Positions 1 through 6,470 of a DNA stretch of 15,181 nt are shown here, one piece after another. The DNA is taken from positions 1-15,181 of the forward strand of contig CAMKQS010000036.1 of NCBI GenBank assembly GCA_946414975.1, read 5' to 3'. Origin of the DNA: an uncultured Caryophanales bacterium. Its GTDB lineage: Bacteria > Bacillota_I > Bacilli_A > RF39 > UBA660. Made by a program: the position numbers and the translations under genes. Every line of letters begins with the position of its first letter. Position 1 is the first letter of the stretch. Under the pieces are notes generated by a model, which was given only the letters and a program-made list of their open reading frames with translations, was not told the DNA's origin and ran no database searches.

Positions 1-49
1 TCCCGCAGGATTTTAAGTCCTGTGCGTCTACCAATTTCGCCACTCAGGC
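1..49 (-). tRNA. tRNA-Leu (anticodon UAA), 3' part cut off by window edge
   Basis: Read on the minus strand, the gene starts at 49 with GCCTGAG (acceptor 5' arm), followed by TGGCGAAATTGGTAGACGC (the large D-arm with GG typical of leucine tRNA) and the anticodon arm CAGGA-CTTAAAA-TCCTG. The seven-base loop gives anticodon TAA (UAA, plus-strand bases 13-15), which decodes UUA/UUG leucine. The variable arm begins with GCGGGA and then the window ends, so the long variable arm, T-arm and 3' acceptor are not visible. UUA is the commonest leucine codon in so AT-rich a genome, so this is probably a heavily used tRNA. Confidence 0.95.
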
Positions 50-83
50 ACATAATTCAATCAATTGATTAAATTACTCATTA

Positions 84-112
84 AGTATATAATATTTTTT
101 TGCAAATTGCAA
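84..112 (-). promoter_or_regulatory. Promoter of the tRNA-Leu gene
   Basis: On the minus strand TTGCAA (107-112), a 17-base spacer and TATACT (84-89) form a good sigma-A promoter. Transcription would start near 77, about 28 bases before the tRNA 5' end. The -35 box lies in a short direct repeat of TTGCAA (100-105 and 107-112). I see no T-rich terminator hairpin between mbl and this promoter, so readthrough from mbl is also possible. Confidence 0.6.
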
Positions 113-137
113 TAGTTTTTCTTTAATTTCCCAAATT

Positions 138-1127
138 TTATTTGCCAATTAAATGAATATTATCCAAAAGGACTCCTGTTCCTTCTGCAACACAAGTAAG
201 TGGACTTTCTGCAATAAATACAGGCACCTTTAATTCATGTGATAATAATTCATCAAATCCATGAACTAATGCACCACCACCTGTTACTACAATCCCTTTA
301 TCAATAATATCTGCTGCAAGTTCCGGAGGAGTTTGTTCCAACACATTTTTAGCAGCATGAATTATCGCATAAACACTTTCTCTAAGTGCTTCTTCTATTT
401 CGTCTGAAGTAATTGTAACAGTGTGAGGTAATCCTGTAACTAAATCTCTGCCTTTTACCTCCATTTTTTCATTTCTACTTCCTGGAAAGACTGAACCAAT
501 GGTAAATTTAATATCTTCAGCTGTTCTTTCACCAATCAATAACTTATATTTATCTTTAATATATTTAATTATATCATTATCAAAAACATTTCCAGCAATT
601 TTTATTGATGAACTAGTAACAATACCACCTAATGATAATATTGCAATATCAGTAGTACCACCACCTACATCTATAACCATATTCCCACTTGGTTTAGATA
701 TATCCATACCCGCTCCTATTGCAGCTACTTTTGGTTCAACTTCTAGAAATACCTTTCTTGCTCCAGTTCTTTCTGCCGCTTCTTTTATAGCGTTTTTTTC
801 AACTTGGGTAATATTTGATGGACAACAAATAAGGATTCTAGGACGTGAAAAAAAGGATTTCCCATTTACTTTTTTTATAAAGTTATTAAGCATAATCTCT
901 GTTATTTCAAAATCAGCAATTACCCCATCCTTCATAGGTCTAATTGCTTTTACACTTCCTGGTGTTCTCCCAAACATTTCTCGGGCAGCAGTTCCAACTG
1001 CAAGTGGTTTTTTTGTTTCTGCATCTATTGCAACAATACTTGGTTCATTAAGAACTATGCCTTGTCCTTTTATATATATTAATACATTAGCTGTACCTAA
1101 ATCTATTCCAATATCTTTTGTAAACAT
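138..1127 (-). CDS. mbl: Mbl/MreB-family bacterial actin, rod-shape determinant
   Basis: This is a 329-residue actin-like ATPase that forms membrane-bound filaments steering the peptidoglycan elongation machinery. The phosphate-1 loop DLGTAN is at residues 9-14, phosphate-2 DVGGGTTD at 153-160, and the adenosine motif GGGAL at 283-287; YKLLIGERTAEDIK at about 194-207 and TPPELAADI at 266-274 are family signatures. The N-terminus MFTKDIGIDLGTANVLI and the LICCPSNIT segment look closer to Bacillus Mbl than to MreB, and the position after spoIID-spoIIQ also fits mbl. An ATG lies upstream at 1148, but I chose the one at 1127 because GGGGTG sits five bases before it and the known N-termini start there. 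The gene has its own promoter after the spoIIQ terminator. Length is normal (about 333) and the key motifs are intact. The Mbl versus MreB choice is inference. Confidence 0.93.
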   Translation of the reverse strand: MFTKDIGIDLGTANVLIYIKGQGIVLNEPSIVAIDAETKKPLAVGTAAREMFGRTPGSVKAIRPMKDGVIADFEITEIMLNNFIKKVNGKSFFSRPRILICCPSNITQVEKNAIKEAAERTGARKVFLEVEPKVAAIGAGMDISKPSGNMVIDVGGGTTDIAILSLGGIVTSSSIKIAGNVFDNDIIKYIKDKYKLLIGERTAEDIKFTIGSVFPGSRNEKMEVKGRDLVTGLPHTVTITSDEIEEALRESVYAIIHAAKNVLEQTPPELAADIIDKGIVVTGGGALVHGFDELLSHELKVPVFIAESPLTCVAEGTGVLLDNIHLIGK

Positions 1128-1150
1128 TCTATCACCCCATCGCAACATAT

Positions 1151-1181
1151 ATTATATCATATATTAATTGTTTTTTTACAA
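1151..1181 (-). promoter_or_regulatory. Extended -10 promoter of mbl
   Basis: On the minus strand TATAAT (1151-1156) is preceded by TGA (1157-1159), giving the extended -10 form TGnTATAAT. The best -35 is TTGTAA (1176-1181) at a long 19-base spacing, which fits a promoter relying on its extended -10. The start would be near 1145 with a leader of about 18 bases holding the GGGGTG ribosome binding site. The remaining 1182-1257 is AT-rich spacer in which I see nothing else. Confidence 0.55.
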
Positions 1182-1257
1182 TAATTACAAATTTTCATTT
1201 TTTTTGCACATATATTTTACATAATCATCATATTCAAATAATAAATAAATATTACTT

Positions 1258-1279
1258 AAAAAAGAGCAATTATGCTCCT
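1258..1279 (-). terminator. Rho-independent terminator enclosing the spoIIQ stop codon
   Basis: The minus strand reads AGGAGCA-TAAT-TGCTCTT followed by more T (six T in all at 1258-1263, partly shared with the stem). The seven-pair stem includes one G-U pair. The spoIIQ stop TAA (1270-1272) lies in the loop. It separates spoIIQ from mbl. Confidence 0.65.
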
Positions 1280-1923
1280 ATTTCATCAATTGATTTATCA
1301 AAGTATTTTTCAGGATTAACAGATGTATCTTTAACCGTTAATTCAAAATAAAGATGATTATTTAAGTCTTTAGATATATTTGATGTAGAACTTTTAGCAA
1401 TCACATTACCCTGTGATACTGTATCTCCTTCTTTAACTTTTATATCTTTAATACTTTCATATGTTGCTTTTATACCATTATTATTTTCAATTATTACAAC
1501 ATTTCCTAAAAGTTCATCCTCTTTTACCGATGTTACTTTTCCATCAAATACAGCTATTACATCAAATTCTTCCTCTTTACCATATGATACTCCACTACTT
1601 TGAATATAAGTATCTTCATAATAAATTATTGAATTTTGTTGTTCATCTTCTGTTGATTTATAATCATAAAAGCTTTTTAATACTTTTATATCTGTATCAT
1701 TATAAGGTCTTATTAAAGTATTCTTTGTACTTACAACAGGAATATCTTTTCTGTCTATACCTGTTTTAGATACATATTGATAATTATTATCACTATTTGT
1801 ACTTGTATTATCATTTTTTAATTTTTTGCTGTTAACTTCAAGCAAAATAATACCTCCAATTAGCATACAAATTGATAAAGCGTACAAACTATAAACAACA
1901 GATCTTTTTAATCTTCTATTCAT
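1270..1923 (-). CDS. spoIIQ: SpoIIQ-like membrane-anchored LytM-fold protein, catalytically degenerate
   Basis: 217 residues. A cytoplasmic RRLKR segment is followed by one membrane helix (about residues 10-29), a polar linker and a LytM/M23-type beta domain (about 100-207). The segments FDVIAVFDGKV, DELLGNVVIIENNNG and KVKEGDTVSQGNVIAKS follow Bacillus SpoIIQ. SpoIIQ is made in the forespore and pairs with SpoIIIAH across the two septal membranes during engulfment. The peptidase signature is destroyed: the HxGxD position reads S109-S-G-V-S113, and HxH reads H190-L-Y192, so all three expected zinc ligands are replaced and only the non-ligand histidine remains. A structural role is therefore most likely. 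The ATG is preceded by GAGGTGATAAA. It follows spoIID by 51 bases, the same order as in Bacillus. It could instead be a general M23-like protein, but order and topology favour SpoIIQ. Confidence 0.83.
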   Translation of the reverse strand: MNRRLKRSVVYSLYALSICMLIGGIILLEVNSKKLKNDNTSTNSDNNYQYVSKTGIDRKDIPVVSTKNTLIRPYNDTDIKVLKSFYDYKSTEDEQQNSIIYYEDTYIQSSGVSYGKEEEFDVIAVFDGKVTSVKEDELLGNVVIIENNNGIKATYESIKDIKVKEGDTVSQGNVIAKSSTSNISKDLNNHLYFELTVKDTSVNPEKYFDKSIDEIGA

Positions 1924-1974
1924 TTTATCACCTCATTTACAGTTTTAACCACAAATGAGATTTTATACATAAAA

Positions 1975-2895
1975 TTATATTTTTTTAATTTCTACTCCAG
2001 TATAATAATGTTTAATTATATCTTTATACTTGTATCCTGCATTAGCCATTCCATTCGCGCCATATTGGCTCATTCCAACATTATGTCCATATCCTTTTGT
2101 TTTAATAACTATATTTTTATCGCTAATTATTTCAAAATAACTTGATTTTAATTCTAAAATAATCCTTAAATCTTTACCAGTATATTCCTTATTAGCTATT
2201 TTAATTTTATCAATTTTACCTGTGCTAGTTTTAGATAATACTTCAATCCCTAAATTTGAACAATCAATATTTAATATATTACAAAACTCTTGTTTAGTAA
2301 AATTTTTTTCTGATTCATATGAAGGTGAATCTATATCCCATTTACTTTCAACACTCCTAAGATAAGGAAGACTCTCACTAAATACTGCCTCACTATTTTC
2401 TGTATAACCAACAGAAGTTGAAAAGAATAATGCATCAATTATTTCATTATCATAAAATATACATTCTCCAATTGTATCTACAACTACTTTTTTTATTTTA
2501 TTACTATATTCACTATATTTATCCTTCCATTTTTCTTTCAATTTATCTTCTTCACTATATACTTGACTATTTTCAGAATCATATACATCATAATCTTTCT
2601 CTTTATTCTTTTTAATTTGATACATTACATAAGTTCTAGAAGCAACAGCTTGGGCTTTTAATGCTTCAACATTAAAAGTTGCAGGCATTTCTGATGATAC
2701 TACTCTATATACATATTCCTCCAAGGGAACAGATTCAATAACATTTTCTTTTTCTTTATATACTCTAACTATATTATTAGATGTATAATTAAACTTAATA
2801 TTATCATTACTTATAAAAATGCTAACTATTATAAATGGTATTAATATTATTAAAAAAGAAAAAAGTAGTATTTTTTTTATATTCAAGATGATCAC
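1975..2895 (-). CDS. spoIID: Stage II sporulation protein D, septal peptidoglycan lytic transglycosylase
   Basis: 306 residues, close to the family norm. One N-terminal membrane helix (about 8-28) anchors an extracytoplasmic SpoIID domain. The core VSSEMPATFNVEALKAQAVA at residues 67-86 carries the catalytic acid (E69 by family alignment); the SVGYTENSEAVF segment (161-172) and the C-terminal GYGHNVGMSQYGANGMA (268-284) are further hallmarks. In Bacillus SpoIID works with SpoIIM and SpoIIP to thin septal wall and drive engulfment. It lies between a DUF1146 gene and spoIIQ, as in Bacillus. The start is uncertain: GTG at 2895 has GAAAGG only three bases away, while an in-frame TTG at 2886 would leave a 12-base gap. 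I kept GTG. Confidence 0.92.
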   Translation of the reverse strand: MIILNIKKILLFSFLIILIPFIIVSIFISNDNIKFNYTSNNIVRVYKEKENVIESVPLEEYVYRVVSSEMPATFNVEALKAQAVASRTYVMYQIKKNKEKDYDVYDSENSQVYSEEDKLKEKWKDKYSEYSNKIKKVVVDTIGECIFYDNEIIDALFFSTSVGYTENSEAVFSESLPYLRSVESKWDIDSPSYESEKNFTKQEFCNILNIDCSNLGIEVLSKTSTGKIDKIKIANKEYTGKDLRIILELKSSYFEIISDKNIVIKTKGYGHNVGMSQYGANGMANAGYKYKDIIKHYYTGVEIKKI

Positions 2896-2916
2896 TTACC
2901 TTTCATATAAAACATA

Positions 2917-3117
2917 CTACTTAATTATTTGACAATTTAGAAAAAAATCATATAAAAAATTTGTAAATAGATAAGACAATGAAAAACTAATTAATAAATA
3001 TAGTAGTCTTGCTTGAAATACTCTATTTACTTTAAAAACATTATTAATTCTTATACTATCAAGCGCATAAATAGATAATGGTACTGTAAATATATATAAA
3101 ATTAATTTAGCTGTCAT
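2917..3117 (-). CDS. DUF1146 (YwzB-like) small membrane protein
   Basis: 66 residues with two probable membrane helices (about 4-20 and 37-54) joined by a basic polar loop. The pattern YALDSIRINNVFK followed by VFQARLLYLLISFSLSY and NFLYDFF resembles the DUF1146 family, whose Bacillus member YwzB is encoded just upstream of murAA-spoIID. That family has no known function. The start overlaps the end of the rpiB-like gene by 11 bases and the stop is 21 bases before spoIID, so it is probably cotranscribed and may be translated by coupling. The upstream AGAAAAGAT is a weak ribosome binding site. Recognition rests on a short motif plus position; the existence of the gene is more certain than the family. 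Confidence 0.7.
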   Translation of the reverse strand: MTAKLILYIFTVPLSIYALDSIRINNVFKVNRVFQARLLYLLISFSLSYLFTNFLYDFFLNCQIIK

Positions 3118-3544
3118 AATTATCTATCTTTTCTAGTCTTCTATTATATCTATCAATATTCATATATTCTGTATTGAGAAATATATCTACTATTTTATGT
3201 AATTTTTTTATATCTGTATGAGCACTTAGTGCGAGTACATTAGCATTATTATCTCTTCGTGTCATTTCTGCTTCATATTCATCTGAAACTTTTGCACATC
3301 TAACTCCTTTTACTTTATTAGCAGCAATACTCATTCCTATTCCAGTATTACATATAAGTATGCCATAATCTATTTTTTTATGTGCAACATCTTCTCCAAC
3401 TTTAAAAGCATAATCACAATAATCAGCATACGATTCTTCATCAGAACCATAATTTACTACATTATAACCTTTAGCAGTTAAATATTTTGTCAAATTTTTT
3501 TTAATATCTATTGCGTGTCTATCATTACCTATTCCTATTATCAT
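3107..3544 (-). CDS. rpiB: RpiB/LacAB-family sugar-phosphate isomerase, divergent active site
   Basis: 145 residues, full length for the family. The central GILICNTGIGMSIAANKVKG (61-80) carries the catalytic cysteine C65 and the family's glycine-rich loop, so the fold is secure. RpiB interconverts ribulose 5-phosphate and ribose 5-phosphate; LacA/LacB isomerise galactose 6-phosphate. Several usually conserved positions differ: the N-terminal DHxG reads D8-R-H-A, the GTG after Cys is NTG, the REHND.N motif reads RRDNNAN with D98 at the usual histidine, and the C-terminal GRHQ.R reads D-R132-Y-N-R-R136. The substrate may therefore differ from ribose 5-phosphate. The start has a strong site, AGAGGTGATAAA-ATG. 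It lies 11 bases after murJ and overlaps the next gene, so it is inside the operon. The symbol is given for the family, not a proven activity. Confidence 0.82.
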   Translation of the reverse strand: MIIGIGNDRHAIDIKKNLTKYLTAKGYNVVNYGSDEESYADYCDYAFKVGEDVAHKKIDYGILICNTGIGMSIAANKVKGVRCAKVSDEYEAEMTRRDNNANVLALSAHTDIKKLHKIVDIFLNTEYMNIDRYNRRLEKIDNYDS

Positions 3545-3555
3545 TTTATCACCTC

Positions 3556-5142
3556 TTATTTTTTAAATAAACTTTTTAAATTACCACTGAAATAATTAAT
3601 TACAAAGTATACACCAAAACTTAACAATCCATAAACTAAAAGTATTGGTATTTGAACAAATCTTCCTTTTAAATCTATTGGTATAACTAACTTTAATAAA
3701 ACTATAACCAATACAAATGCTATTACAGAAATTATAAAACTTGGCATTCTCTTTATTGTATCCATAAAATTAAAGCCATACTTTTTATTTAATATCATTA
3801 AAGCTATTATCATTGATACAGTATATCCAAGCATTGCAGCAACTATTGCACCATAACTAACATCAAAACCTAATTTATGTGAAATTAACATAAATGGCAC
3901 ATCCATAAATGTATTAATTAATAATCCAGTTAAAACACAAATAATTACTAATTTATATTTGCTTAGACCTTGTAATGTATTTACAACAACTGAGTGTAAT
4001 CCTCCAAACAATGCAGTATATACAAAAACTTTATAAACAATTGGTCCATAATTACTATTACCGTAAAATAGCATCCATACAGGTTTTACTAATAATGATA
4101 AAAATAATGTTGCAGGAACTATTACAAGTATTGTACATTGTAACGCTTTATTAAATTTAGAATTAACGTCTTTCATATTTCCCTTTGTATAACTACTAAC
4201 AATATTAGGTATTAAACTTGTAGTTAGTCCTGTAGTTACAGCAAGTAAAATATTATTTAATTTAACACCCCAAGTAGTAAATACACTTAGAACTGACTCA
4301 ACTCTATTAATATTTATATGTAATATATCACTCATAGTACGAGATACCAAAATCATATCTACAGTATTATACAAATTATATATTAAACTAACTATTATAA
4401 ATGGAACAGAATATGCTAATATTTTTTTTACTATTTCTTTTGATGAAATATGATTTTTATCTTCTATTTTATCAGGTAATAAATTTGATTTTTTTATTTT
4501 TACTTTTAAGAAAAGATATGCAACAAGTCCTCCTAAAAATGCACCAAATACAGCAATACCTACTGCAGTCTTTAAATCAGTATGAAACAATTTTAATGCT
4601 ACAAAACTACCTAATATAATTATTATAACACGTACAACTTGTTCAATAATTTGACTATCAGTAGTCGGTTTAATATACTTATAACCTTGTAAAAATCCCT
4701 TAGAAACACTTAAAAATGGAATAATTAAGATTGCAAAAGATACCATCCTAATTACAAATGCTATATCATCAGGACTATTACCTCCCGTTGAATCTCCAAT
4801 TATTAAATGACCTATTGGACGAGCAAATATAAACAATAATAAGAATATAAATATTGATATTCCTAAAATAATTTTAGTTGCAATTTTATATGTATCTTTT
4901 ATTGCTTTTTTATAACCTAAAGCATTATATTCACTTGTAATTTTACTAATTGCAAATGGAAATCCCGCACTAGATACAGATAAAAACAACATATATATAT
5001 TATATGCATATCCATATAACGCCCCACCTTTTTCACCAATAATTGCATTAAATGGAATAACATATATAAGACCAATTATTTTTACTAAAATAATACCTAA
5101 AGTAGCAATTATTGCTCCTTCCATAAATGAATTTTTTTTCAT
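3556..5142 (-). CDS. murJ: MurJ-type lipid II flippase (YtgP/SpoVB family, MOP exporter)
   Basis: 528 residues and very hydrophobic, about 14 membrane helices, MOP-superfamily flippase. It moves lipid-linked peptidoglycan precursor from the inner to the outer face of the membrane. The segments GFPFAISKITSEYNALG and IRMVSFAILIIPFLSVSKGFLQG, and the SQIIEQVVRV run, follow Bacillus YtgP (its MurJ) better than SpoVB, as I recall those sequences. I chose the ATG at 5142 because GGGAG (5149-5153) stands six bases before it; the reading frame continues upstream to a TTG at 5190 that overlaps the promoter and has no ribosome binding site. It is first in the operon leading to spoIID-spoIIQ and is divergent from femABX, another lipid II pathway gene. 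SpoVB remains a possible alternative name. Confidence 0.87.
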   Translation of the reverse strand: MKKNSFMEGAIIATLGIILVKIIGLIYVIPFNAIIGEKGGALYGYAYNIYMLFLSVSSAGFPFAISKITSEYNALGYKKAIKDTYKIATKIILGISIFIFLLLFIFARPIGHLIIGDSTGGNSPDDIAFVIRMVSFAILIIPFLSVSKGFLQGYKYIKPTTDSQIIEQVVRVIIIILGSFVALKLFHTDLKTAVGIAVFGAFLGGLVAYLFLKVKIKKSNLLPDKIEDKNHISSKEIVKKILAYSVPFIIVSLIYNLYNTVDMILVSRTMSDILHININRVESVLSVFTTWGVKLNNILLAVTTGLTTSLIPNIVSSYTKGNMKDVNSKFNKALQCTILVIVPATLFLSLLVKPVWMLFYGNSNYGPIVYKVFVYTALFGGLHSVVVNTLQGLSKYKLVIICVLTGLLINTFMDVPFMLISHKLGFDVSYGAIVAAMLGYTVSMIIALMILNKKYGFNFMDTIKRMPSFIISVIAFVLVIVLLKLVIPIDLKGRFVQIPILLVYGLLSFGVYFVINYFSGNLKSLFKK

Positions 5143-5161
5143 ATCATTCTCCCTAGGAATA

Positions 5162-5190
5162 ATTATACTATCTTTTTTATATTTAAACAA
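5162..5190 (-). promoter_or_regulatory. Promoter of murJ and the genes after it
   Basis: On the minus strand TTGTTT (5185-5190), a 17-base spacer (5168-5184) and a perfect TATAAT (5162-5167). Transcription would start near 5155, leaving a very short leader of about 13 bases that holds the GGGAG site. This position excludes the upstream TTG as start of murJ. Confidence 0.65.
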
Positions 5191-5191
5191 G

Positions 5192-5220
5192 TTGTAAAAA
5201 GTCTTACTTTAGTCTATAAT
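5192..5220 (+). promoter_or_regulatory. Promoter of the femABX gene
   Basis: TTGTAA (5192-5197), a 17-base spacer and a perfect TATAAT (5215-5220). The start would be near 5227, about 16 bases before the ATG at 5243. Its -35 box is one base from the -35 box of the opposing murJ promoter. Confidence 0.7.
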
Positions 5221-5242
5221 AATTAAAGAAAGGATGATATAT

Positions 5243-6439
5243 ATGTATACATTCAAAATAAATATAGAAAAAAAAGAATATAATAATTTTGTAAAAAAAT
5301 TTAAATATACATCTTTTATGCAAGAAATAAATTGGGCTAATGTTAAAGAAAATTTTAAAAACATACTATGTGGGGTTTATGAAAATGAAAAACTAATTGC
5401 AGCATGCTCGATACTTGAAAGAACTCTTTATAAAGGATTTAAAATATTTTATATTCCAAGAGGATATTTAATCGATTTTGAAAATAAAGAATTACTTAAG
5501 TTTATGACAGATAATGTTAAAAAGGTTGCTAAAGATGAAAAAGCATACTTAGTTAAAATTGATCCAAACTTTTGTGTAAGTGAAAAACTTTTCAAAAATC
5601 AAAACATTTCATATAATATATATTCTAATAACTATAAAGTAAAACATAATAATTTAATAGAATTAGGTTATGTTCATACTGGATATACAAAAGATATTCA
5701 TAAAAATTTTCAACCAAGATATCAAATGGCTGTACCTTTAATAGATGAAAATAACAATTTAATAACTTATGAACAATTGCTTAAAACATTTAAAAGTAAA
5801 TTTAGATATTATTTAGGTGATTATCATACAAAAAGAGGTGTATTTTTTACTTGTTCCCATGACAAAAAAGATATTAAAGAATTTGTTCAATTATTAAAGT
5901 GTACAGAAAAAGCAAAAAATATTCATTTAAGAAACGAAGAATATTTCAACAAAATTGTGGATAACTTTAAAAATAGAGCTTGTATTTTATTTGGAAAAGT
6001 AGATTTGAACAAATATTTAGATTTTTTAAACAATAATAATGGAAAAGAAGAGGAAATTAATCAAGTAAAAGAATTACTAAAAGATCAAGATATACTAACT
6101 TTATCAAGTGCTCTATTATTACTTCCTGTAAATGAAGGATATAGATGCAGTGAATATTTATATGCAGGAAATGATTTAAGACTAAATAAACTTAATGTTT
6201 CTGGTGGAATTGCTTTAGAAGCTGCAAAAATATCAATTGAAAATAAGTGTCATTACTGTAATTTAGGTGGTATATCAGGAACACTAGATGATTCTCTTAC
6301 TAAATTTAAATCTAAATATAATGCTGTAATACTAGAATTTGCTGGAGAATATGATCTTATAATTAATAAAACAAAATATAATTTTATAAAAATATTTAAA
6401 CCGGTTTTATCAAAATTATATAAATTAATAAAAAAATAA
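5243..6439 (+). CDS. FemABX-family peptidoglycan bridge aminoacyltransferase
   Basis: 398 residues, near the usual length. FemX/FemA/FemB enzymes use aminoacyl-tRNA to add amino acids to the lysine side chain of lipid II, building the interpeptide bridge at the inner membrane face. Visible hallmarks are FMQEINWANVKEN (25-37), the GVYENEKLIAACSIL strand pair (44-58), IPRGYLIDF (71-79), YQMAVPL (160-166), a charged helical arm at about 252-284, and the second GNAT-like half with RCSEYLYAGND (301-311) and NLGGISGTL (340-348). The C-terminus is basic. An ATG at 5234 is in frame, but AAAGAAAGG abuts it directly, while the ATG at 5243 is nine bases away, so I chose the latter. It is the only plus-strand gene here, divergent from murJ. 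Whether it adds the first or a later residue, and which amino acid, cannot be told. Confidence 0.92.
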   Translation: MYTFKINIEKKEYNNFVKKFKYTSFMQEINWANVKENFKNILCGVYENEKLIAACSILERTLYKGFKIFYIPRGYLIDFENKELLKFMTDNVKKVAKDEKAYLVKIDPNFCVSEKLFKNQNISYNIYSNNYKVKHNNLIELGYVHTGYTKDIHKNFQPRYQMAVPLIDENNNLITYEQLLKTFKSKFRYYLGDYHTKRGVFFTCSHDKKDIKEFVQLLKCTEKAKNIHLRNEEYFNKIVDNFKNRACILFGKVDLNKYLDFLNNNNGKEEEINQVKELLKDQDILTLSSALLLLPVNEGYRCSEYLYAGNDLRLNKLNVSGGIALEAAKISIENKCHYCNLGGISGTLDDSLTKFKSKYNAVILEFAGEYDLIINKTKYNFIKIFKPVLSKLYKLIKK

Positions 6440-6470
6440 GTAAGATTTCGTTATACATCTTACTTTTTTA
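6431..6470. terminator. Bidirectional terminator between femABX and the convergent gene
   Basis: AAGTAAGAT (6438-6446) and ATCTTACTT (6457-6465) form a perfect nine-pair stem with a ten-base loop. It is followed by TTTTA on the plus strand and, read on the minus strand, by ATTTTTT. It overlaps the femABX stop (6437-6439) and abuts the stop of the opposing gene (6468-6470), so it can serve both. Confidence 0.8.

Noticed and set aside
100..112. TTGCAAATTGCAA as an operator or attachment site
   Set aside because: It coincides with the -35 region of the tRNA promoter and is short; although tRNA genes are common integration sites, I see no integrase or duplicated tRNA end in the window.
499..1167. 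222-codon open frame on the plus strand opposite mbl
   Set aside because: It lies entirely across mbl, whose motifs are intact on the other strand, and its product is a low-complexity I/S/F-rich sequence with no recognisable fold. The same holds for the plus-strand frames opposite ftsH (8175-8684) and others.
1149..1269. Search for a hidden spoIIID gene between spoIIQ and mbl
   Set aside because: The gap holds a terminator and a promoter and has no open frame long enough for the roughly 90-residue regulator.
2896..2920. Tiny upstream frame MFYMKGK overlapping the spoIID start
   Set aside because: Seven codons, no ribosome binding site of its own that I can see, and such frames arise easily by chance in AT-rich spacers.
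3556..5190. TTG start giving murJ 16 extra residues
   Set aside because: The TTG lies in the -35 box of the murJ promoter, so it would not be transcribed, and has no ribosome binding site; the ATG at 5142 has GGGAG.
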